Of a stretch of 9,980 bases of DNA, positions 6,509 through 9,980 are shown piece after piece. The DNA lies in the NCBI GenBank assembly GCA_036279835.1, contig DASUII010000090.1:1-9980 (forward strand), read 5' to 3'. The number at the start of each line of letters is the position of its first letter. The first letter of the stretch is position 1. The position numbers and the translations under genes are program-made. The stretch comes from GCA-003244245 sp036279835 (GTDB taxonomy: Bacteria; Actinomycetota; Actinomycetes; Mycobacteriales; Pseudonocardiaceae). The notes below the pieces were generated by a model that was not told the DNA's origin, ran no database searches, and saw only the letters and a program-made list of their open reading frames with translations.

Positions 6509-6880
6509 TCACGGCTTGATCGAGTCGATCAGCTGTTGGACGGCCACAGCGGGCGGGCTTCCCGGCTGGGCGGCCGCCGCAATCGTCGACAGACCGCCGA
6601 CAACGGTGTCCTTGACACCTTCGGCCTGTCGGCGCGCCGTCTCCGATTCTTGGCGTACCGCTTCTGACCGTTGGGCACTAGCGGCGGCCCCTGCAGCGCC
6701 GACATGCACGCCGAAGAAGGTGCCGACCACCGTTCCAATCACCGTGCCAGCAGCCGTGATGGGACCTGATGCATCCGCGACCGCCCCGTAACGGAACACC
6801 GCCGCCAGCGAAATGCCCAGCAGCACGACGAGCCCGCCGATTACGATCCAGAACCCGTACGACTTTTCATCGATTATCAT
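6509..6880 (-). CDS. Small membrane protein with two hydrophobic helices and a helical tail
   Basis: A 123-residue protein I do not recognise as a named family. Residues 9-29 (GFWIVIGGLVVLLGISLAAVF) contain a clear transmembrane helix; residues about 41-66 form a second, Gly-rich hydrophobic segment containing GTVIGTVVGTFFGVHVGAAG, a glycine-spaced pattern that favours helix packing. From about 67 to 95 an Arg/Glu/Gln-rich stretch (SAQRSEAVRQESETARRQAE) looks like an amphipathic or coiled-coil helix, and the tail is Ala/Pro-rich. The ATG at 6880 is chosen because GGAGGAG sits five to eight bases upstream; the frame is open further upstream without such a site. It follows the emfourin-like gene on the same strand with a 56-base gap, so co-transcription is possible. 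A membrane anchor, or an assembly platform for a neighbour, is speculation. Confidence 0.8.
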   Translation of the reverse strand: MIIDEKSYGFWIVIGGLVVLLGISLAAVFRYGAVADASGPITAAGTVIGTVVGTFFGVHVGAAGAAASAQRSEAVRQESETARRQAEGVKDTVVGGLSTIAAAAQPGSPPAVAVQQLIDSIKP

Positions 6881-6936
6881 GGCTACTCCTCCAATGCGAG
6901 GTGCCGCCCGGAATACTGAACCCAGGGCAGACGGGA

Positions 6937-7239
6937 TCAACGGCGTGGATGCCGGCCGTGGCTCCATACGTGCGTCAGGAGTGATCGCCACTCAGGCGGG
7001 ACGTCGGGGTCGGTGAGGGCGAGGCGGTGGTGATCCTTCCCCACGATGATGTCGATTTCGTAGGTGAAGGCGTCCGGGACAACCGCCGCGTCGGCATGGG
7101 TCGGTAGCGCGGTGAGGTCCAGTTTCGTCACCAGCTGGCGAAGCTCAGCGGCAGCGGCCTCGTCGAGATCCCGGCTGTCGAGCGACGCCGTACCGGCCAA
7201 CCCGGCGAAGCCGCCGGTTCTATGGAGCTGGACCTTCAT
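6937..7239 (-). CDS. Emfourin-like proteinaceous inhibitor of protealysin-type M4 peptidases
   Basis: A 100-residue protein beginning MKVQLHRTGGFAGLAG, the characteristic opening of emfourin, the protein inhibitor of the Serratia protealysin (M4) metallopeptidase. The middle carries EAAAAELRQLVTKLDLTALP, then PDAFTYEIDIIVGKDHHRLAL and a C-terminal helix ending in WRSLLTHVWSHGR, the usual order and length of this family. It is cytosolic and should block the M4 enzyme encoded 393 bases away. The start is not certain: ATG at 7239 gives the standard N-terminus but has only a weak GGA 12 bases upstream; ATG at 7272 and TTG at 7290 are in frame and also lack a ribosome site. Emfourin normally sits next to its protease; here an opposite-strand gene separates them. 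Membrane-protein gene downstream may be co-transcribed. Assignment rests on motif memory, not a search. Confidence 0.82.
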   Translation of the reverse strand: MKVQLHRTGGFAGLAGTASLDSRDLDEAAAAELRQLVTKLDLTALPTHADAAVVPDAFTYEIDIIVGKDHHRLALTDPDVPPEWRSLLTHVWSHGRHPRR

Positions 7240-7356
7240 GTGCTGATCGTCCACGAGAGCCACCAGGTTCATCGACGAGAGGGATTGCAACCGGCCCCGG
7301 GTGGGTACCCGTTAGGGTGCCACGCGTCACGTTCGGCGCACACCGGAGGACAAGCT

Positions 7357-7593
7357 GTGAGCCAGATCCTGAATGTCGAGGGTGCTCGTTCCACGAGCGT
7401 CCCGACCGCCGCTCGTCAGACCGAGATTCTTCTCGAGGCCGCTTGCTGGAGCTGCGACGACTCCTGTCACAAGCTCGTCATCTGGGCTAATCGACTGCAC
7501 CGGCACTTCCAGTGGTTGTGCACGCGATGCGAGGTCAGTTGGTCCGGGCCTGGCGTTGTCGCCGGTCTAGCGACCGTCACTGACGATCACTAG
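7357..7593 (+). CDS. Small CxxC/CxxC protein, putative zinc ribbon, unknown function
   Basis: A 78-residue protein from a GTG preceded by GGAGGA (7344-7349) seven bases upstream. The core reads ACWSCDD, SCHKLVIW, then WLCTRCEVSW: Cys30 and Cys33 pair with Cys55 and Cys58 at a spacing suited to one zinc site, with Cys37, His38, His48 and His50 also available. No signal peptide or membrane helix is seen. I do not recognise the family. It lies on the plus strand between the emfourin-like gene (divergent, 117-base gap) and the M4 peptidase gene (convergent, 38-base gap), and its last codons form one arm of a large hairpin. The strong ribosome site and ordered cysteines argue for a real gene. A role as zinc-sensing or regulatory partner of the zinc peptidase is only a guess from position. 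Confidence 0.7.
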   Translation: MSQILNVEGARSTSVPTAARQTEILLEAACWSCDDSCHKLVIWANRLHRHFQWLCTRCEVSWSGPGVVAGLATVTDDH

Positions 7594-7602
7594 GCCGGCG
7601 AC
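7558..7602 (+). terminator. Long hairpin between convergent genes, probable terminator
   Basis: GTCGCCGGTCTAG (7558-7570) and CTAGGCCGGCGAC (7590-7602) pair over 13 positions, with a single T/G position that is a U-G wobble in plus-strand RNA but an A-C mismatch in minus-strand RNA. Inside, GA/TC and CGTC/GACG (7572-7578 with 7582-7588) extend the stem with two mismatches. It spans the stop codon of the CxxC gene and ends 30 bases before the M4 stop. No T-tract follows, so it would be a GC-type actinobacterial terminator, better suited to the plus-strand transcript. Confidence 0.6.
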
Positions 7603-7631
7603 TAACCAGGCTGGAAAGCGCCCGGGTCGGC

Positions 7632-8669
7632 TCAGACGATGCCGACCTCGCGGAAGGCGGCCCGCACCGTCTGCGGACCCTGCCGAGCGATCGTCTTGTC
7701 CCGCGCCAGGATGCGTGCCATCTGCCCGCAGACCAAAGCGGCGTCGCTGAATTGGGCGGCAGGCCACAGGTTTTGCAGGGTTGCGTACCACAGTTTAGCG
7801 GCGGGCATGCTCCCGAGATCGGTGGCGATGAGATAAAACACGCGGTTGATGATGCCGCTATTGACGTGCGGGTCACCGCCGTCCACGTAGCCGGCCATAC
7901 TGTCCGCCTGCGGGTCCTTACCCATCTGGGGATTATCGTAGGCAGTACCCGGATGAGCCATCGACCGGATCGCCTCGCCAAAGAGGTCGTCAGCCATCAC
8001 GTCTTCACCAATGAGCCAGTTGAACGTGCCCGCGTCAAGCCCTCCGGCGTACTGTTCAACACACACGCCCATGATGTCGGACGTCGCCTCGTTCAGCGCG
8101 CCAGGTTGGTCATGGTATTCCAAGCCGGCGGTGTATTGCGTGACACCGTGGGTCAGCTCGTGGCCAGTCACGTCGACGTCGTTAGTGAAGTCCTTGAAGA
8201 TGACGTTGTCTCCGTTTCCGAACACCATCTCGGCGCCGTCAAAAAAGGCGTTGTTGTAATCGACTCCGAAGTTGACGTTTCCCACGATGGTCAGTCCCGC
8301 GTTGTCGAGAGAATTTCGCCCCAGTACTTCCTTGTAGAACTCGCGGGTAGCTCCGAGATAGTCGTAGGCGAGGTTGGCGTTCTGGCCTGCGACGGGCGAG
8401 TCGCCCTCGCCGCGGATGAGGTCAACGTTGACATTCCATTGGTGCAGATCGTCGTAGATTTGACGGTCGGCCTTACCGGGTGCCGGAGAGGTGAGTGTCG
8501 CGAGCGCGGCGTGGTGGGTCTCGCGCCGCCGTTCGCGCAGCACGCGCGAGGCTAGCGTAGTGCGTTGCGCGGCACTGCTCCGACCGGCCGCCTTGTCAGC
8601 GACCCGAGCGATGTGATCGTTGATGTGCGGCGGGACGTAGAAGCAGACGTGGCCGTGAGAGGTGGACAT
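7632..8669 (-). CDS. Protealysin-like M4 metallopeptidase (thermolysin family)
   Basis: A 345-residue zinc endopeptidase. Zinc ligands are His170 and His174 in GHELTHGVTQ and Glu194 in GALNEATSDIMG, with Glu171 as catalytic base, Asp198 supporting, and His268 in DPHVNSGIINRVFYL as the transition-state His. The N-terminus has a short precursor of about 60 residues with YVPPHI at 11-16, matching the PPL-type motif that marks protealysin-like enzymes rather than the long prepropeptides of secreted thermolysins; Cys9 just before it is notable. There is no signal peptide, in line with intracellular synthesis of protealysin. The ATG at 8669 has GGAG about eight bases upstream. It follows the sigma-4-like gene by 47 bases on the same strand, suggesting an operon; the emfourin-like inhibitor lies downstream beyond an opposite-strand gene. 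Activity is expected from the complete site; in-cell targets are unknown. Confidence 0.95.
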   Translation of the reverse strand: MSTSHGHVCFYVPPHINDHIARVADKAAGRSSAAQRTTLASRVLRERRRETHHAALATLTSPAPGKADRQIYDDLHQWNVNVDLIRGEGDSPVAGQNANLAYDYLGATREFYKEVLGRNSLDNAGLTIVGNVNFGVDYNNAFFDGAEMVFGNGDNVIFKDFTNDVDVTGHELTHGVTQYTAGLEYHDQPGALNEATSDIMGVCVEQYAGGLDAGTFNWLIGEDVMADDLFGEAIRSMAHPGTAYDNPQMGKDPQADSMAGYVDGGDPHVNSGIINRVFYLIATDLGSMPAAKLWYATLQNLWPAAQFSDAALVCGQMARILARDKTIARQGPQTVRAAFREVGIV

Positions 8670-8716
8670 GCGCGGGCTCCAATGATCGTGAGCGGCGTGA
8701 ACGAATCGGACGCTTC

Positions 8717-8941
8717 TTATGAACTGTGGTCGGTGTGCCGCGTCGCGCCCTTCTCGCGGGGTTCGGGTGCCGCCAGCAACCGGGCGAGCTTGGCCTTGGC
8801 TAGTCGCAGAAGTGGAGGCACTGCTGCGACCTCGATGCCCAGCTCGGCGGCGATCTCGGCATTCGCAGTACCGGCCCGGTGCAGGCGCAGGGCCACAGCA
8901 TGCACCTCGGGGAGCTCCTTAATCGCAGCTGTGAGGTCCAT
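8717..8941 (-). CDS. Stand-alone sigma-70 region-4-like helix-turn-helix protein
   Basis: A 74-residue protein whose residues 9-56 (from LPEVHAVALRLHRAGTANAE through LRLAKAKLARLL) match the layout of sigma-70 region 4: a Leu-Pro opening, an acidic helix, then an HTH with AEIAAELGIEVAAV and a basic recognition-type helix. No region 2 is present, so it cannot act as a complete sigma factor; it could bind a promoter -35 or serve as a small regulator. The charged C-terminal tail (EPREKGATRHTDHSS) looks disordered. The ATG at 8941 lacks a ribosome site, but TAGCGT exactly six bases before it suggests a leaderless transcript. It lies 47 bases upstream of the M4 peptidase gene on the same strand, so it may control or be co-expressed with it. 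Truncation of an ECF sigma factor is an alternative. Confidence 0.72.
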   Translation of the reverse strand: MDLTAAIKELPEVHAVALRLHRAGTANAEIAAELGIEVAAVPPLLRLAKAKLARLLAAPEPREKGATRHTDHSS

Positions 8942-8953
8942 GTTTTGACGCTA
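8942..8953 (-). promoter_or_regulatory. Leaderless -10 element of the sigma-4-like gene
   Basis: On the minus strand TAGCGT (8953-8948) matches TAnnnT and is followed by CAAAAC and then the ATG at 8941, so the predicted transcription start is the A of the start codon. No Shine-Dalgarno sequence is present in the preceding 25 bases and no clear -35 is seen. The same -10/ATG spacing occurs before vapB in this window. Confidence 0.5.
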
Positions 8954-9005
8954 GGGCGGTCCGGCGGCGGCGTCCGGAGTAACGGCCTACTCGACTTCGG
9001 CGGTC

Positions 9006-9037
9006 CGGCTACCCGGCCCGGCCGCGCCGGCCAGCCG
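9006..9037 (-). terminator. GC-rich hairpin downstream of the LuxR gene, candidate terminator
   Basis: CGGCT (9006-9010) pairs with AGCCG (9033-9037), GGCC (9015-9018) with GGCC (9029-9032), and GGC (9020-9022) with GCC (9026-9028) around a CGC loop, giving about 12 G/C-rich pairs with a four-base and a one-base bulge. It lies about 55 bases past the LuxR stop codon in an otherwise featureless 151-base gap (8942-9092). No U-tract follows, so the call is tentative and chance pairing in GC-rich DNA cannot be excluded. Confidence 0.35.
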
Positions 9038-9092
9038 AACTGCGGGGAACATGCTCAGCCGACCTCCGAGGACTACTCAACGCCCACGCTAT

Positions 9093-9980
9093 TCATCCGT
9101 GACACTGGAAAATGGGCGCCAGTTCGTCCCGCCCGCCGATGCCCAGCTTCGCGTACACGTGCCCCAGCGAATTGTCGACCGTACGTATCGCCACCACGAG
9201 CCGGGCGGCGATCTCCCGGCTGGACAGTCCTCCGGCGGCCATCCGGGCAATCTCCAGTTCGCGTGGGGTCAGGCCGACAGGCTCGTCGAGACGAGCCAGG
9301 ACTGGAGTGCGGGCGCCCTCGCAGCTTGCCGCCAGCGCGGTAGCGCGAACCGCGGAGGCTGCGGCGCTGCCGGTACGACCGGCGTAGCGATGCGCGGTGG
9401 CAGCCGCCGCAGCCGCCTCCGCGGCGAGCAAGTTGACCCCCAGGTCCGCGAAGGATGCAGCGACCTCATCCAGGGCCGTACCGTGAGAAGCCAGCAGCGC
9501 CTCCACATGAGCACCGAACAGCGGCGCCAAGTCGCCCTGAACGGTACCGGCGAGCTCGACCACCCGCGCCGCCACTCGGGCCGGCGCGCCGAGCCGGGCC
9601 ACATCATGGAGCGCGATCAGCTCGAACCCCGCCTGCCCGTAGCGTCCGGCCTCCGCAGCCCTGTCCAGCGCCAGCTCGATCGCGGCCCGGACCTCGCCGC
9701 GCGCAGCGGCCACCCAGGCATGGACCGGCCCAGACCAGGTATCGAATAAACGCATCGCCGGACCGGCGAGCGCATCCGCTTGGGCCAGCGCAGCCTCAGC
9801 GGAGCCCAAATCCCCAGCCAGGGCCGCCACCCGAGCCAGCGCGCAAAAGCCCACTTTGGCGGTGTAACCCTGGTAGGGGTGCAGCCGAGCCCGGCCACCG
9901 ACAACCCCCACCGCCTCCCGCATCCAGCCCGACGCAGTGACCATCGCACCCCGGGTCTCAGCGACCCTGCCGCGCACGAG
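9093..9980 (-). CDS. Large LuxR-type transcriptional regulator, C-terminal part, truncated by window edge
   Basis: About 295 C-terminal residues are visible and the frame runs off the window; the GTG at 9977 is probably an internal Val codon. The last 60 residues hold a LuxR/GerE helix-turn-helix: LTPRELEIARMAAGGLSSRE, IAARLVVAIRTVDNSLGHVY and AKLGIGGRDELAPIF, with the conserved LTPRE, GLSSREIA, RTVDNSLGHVY and KLG elements. The preceding 230 residues are Ala-rich paired helices with repeated patterns such as ALARVAALAGDLGSAEAALAQADAL, consistent with a TPR-like solenoid. This layout is that of LAL-type regulators, in which an N-terminal STAND ATPase (outside this window) precedes a helical repeat region and the HTH. 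It would be a cytosolic, signal-responsive activator with unknown targets. It ends 151 bases before the sigma-4-like gene on the same strand, probably as a separate unit. Confidence 0.88.
   Translation of the reverse strand, partial: LVRGRVAETRGAMVTASGWMREAVGVVGGRARLHPYQGYTAKVGFCALARVAALAGDLGSAEAALAQADALAGPAMRLFDTWSGPVHAWVAAARGEVRAAIELALDRAAEAGRYGQAGFELIALHDVARLGAPARVAARVVELAGTVQGDLAPLFGAHVEALLASHGTALDEVAASFADLGVNLLAAEAAAAAATAHRYAGRTGSAAASAVRATALAASCEGARTPVLARLDEPVGLTPRELEIARMAAGGLSSREIAARLVVAIRTVDNSLGHVYAKLGIGGRDELAPIFQCHG

Noticed and set aside
6517..6531. TGATCGA/TCGATCA palindrome near the end of the membrane-protein gene, considered as a terminator for the hydrolase cassette
   Set aside because: The stem is short and A/T-containing with a one-base loop, and it is explained by codons for Leu-Ile-Asp-Ser; no U-tract follows.
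6881..6991. N-terminal extension of the small membrane protein
   Set aside because: GGAGGAG immediately before the ATG at 6880 and the hydrophobic helix starting soon after favour the shorter form; the extension is Pro/Arg-rich and overlaps the emfourin-like gene.
7752..8555. A 267-codon plus-strand open frame antisense to the M4 peptidase gene
   Set aside because: It is the mirror of a gene with a full catalytic signature; its translation shows no family motif and no ribosome site, as expected for GC-rich shadow frames.
1..9980. CRISPR array, tRNA or rRNA genes, insertion sequences or prophage integration sites
   Set aside because: I saw no regularly spaced repeats, cloverleaf-like sequence, transposase motifs or flanking direct repeats on either strand.

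Overview
The window is very GC-rich, with dense coding, GTG starts and strong third-position G/C bias. Together with actinobacterial-looking families (MerR-PP2C fusion, VapBC, large LuxR regulator, probable leaderless promoters), this points to a chromosomal segment of a high-GC actinomycete (Actinomycetota). I cannot name a genus. No rRNA, tRNA, CRISPR array, transposase or integrase is visible. No stretch over 300 bases lacks a gene; the longest gaps are about 160 bases (2779-2940) and 151 bases (8942-9092).

Left flank (1-2806). A xylulokinase runs off the left edge on the minus strand. Just upstream of it lies a small MNT-type nucleotidyltransferase without a HepT partner. Divergent from these is a one-component regulator joining a MerR DNA-binding region to a PP2C phosphatase domain, with two dyads in its upstream region. 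Its 3' end overlaps that of a VapC-type PIN toxin by 30 bases. The toxin follows a Phd-type antitoxin, whose promoter/operator palindrome is readable and looks leaderless.

Centre (2941-8941). This is a hydrolase-rich locus. A tight plus-strand cassette encodes a papain-fold (C1) peptidase, a subtilase (S8) and an alpha/beta hydrolase, each with a recognisable catalytic set and none with an export signal. It converges on a minus-strand pair: an emfourin-like M4-peptidase inhibitor and a small two-helix membrane protein. Beyond these is a protealysin-like M4 metallopeptidase preceded by a 74-residue sigma-region-4-like protein. A 78-residue CxxC/CxxC protein on the opposite strand sits between inhibitor and metallopeptidase and ends in a long hairpin. 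One locus therefore holds cysteine, serine and metallo-peptidases, an esterase-type hydrolase, a known type of inhibitor and a membrane protein, all apparently intracellular. I read it as a regulated proteolytic module, with protealysin/emfourin as the recognised core and the C1-S8-hydrolase cassette as the less described part. Whether they act together is inference from proximity.

Right flank (9093-9980). The C-terminal part of a large LuxR-type regulator runs off the right edge. A GC-rich hairpin lies in the gap after its stop codon.
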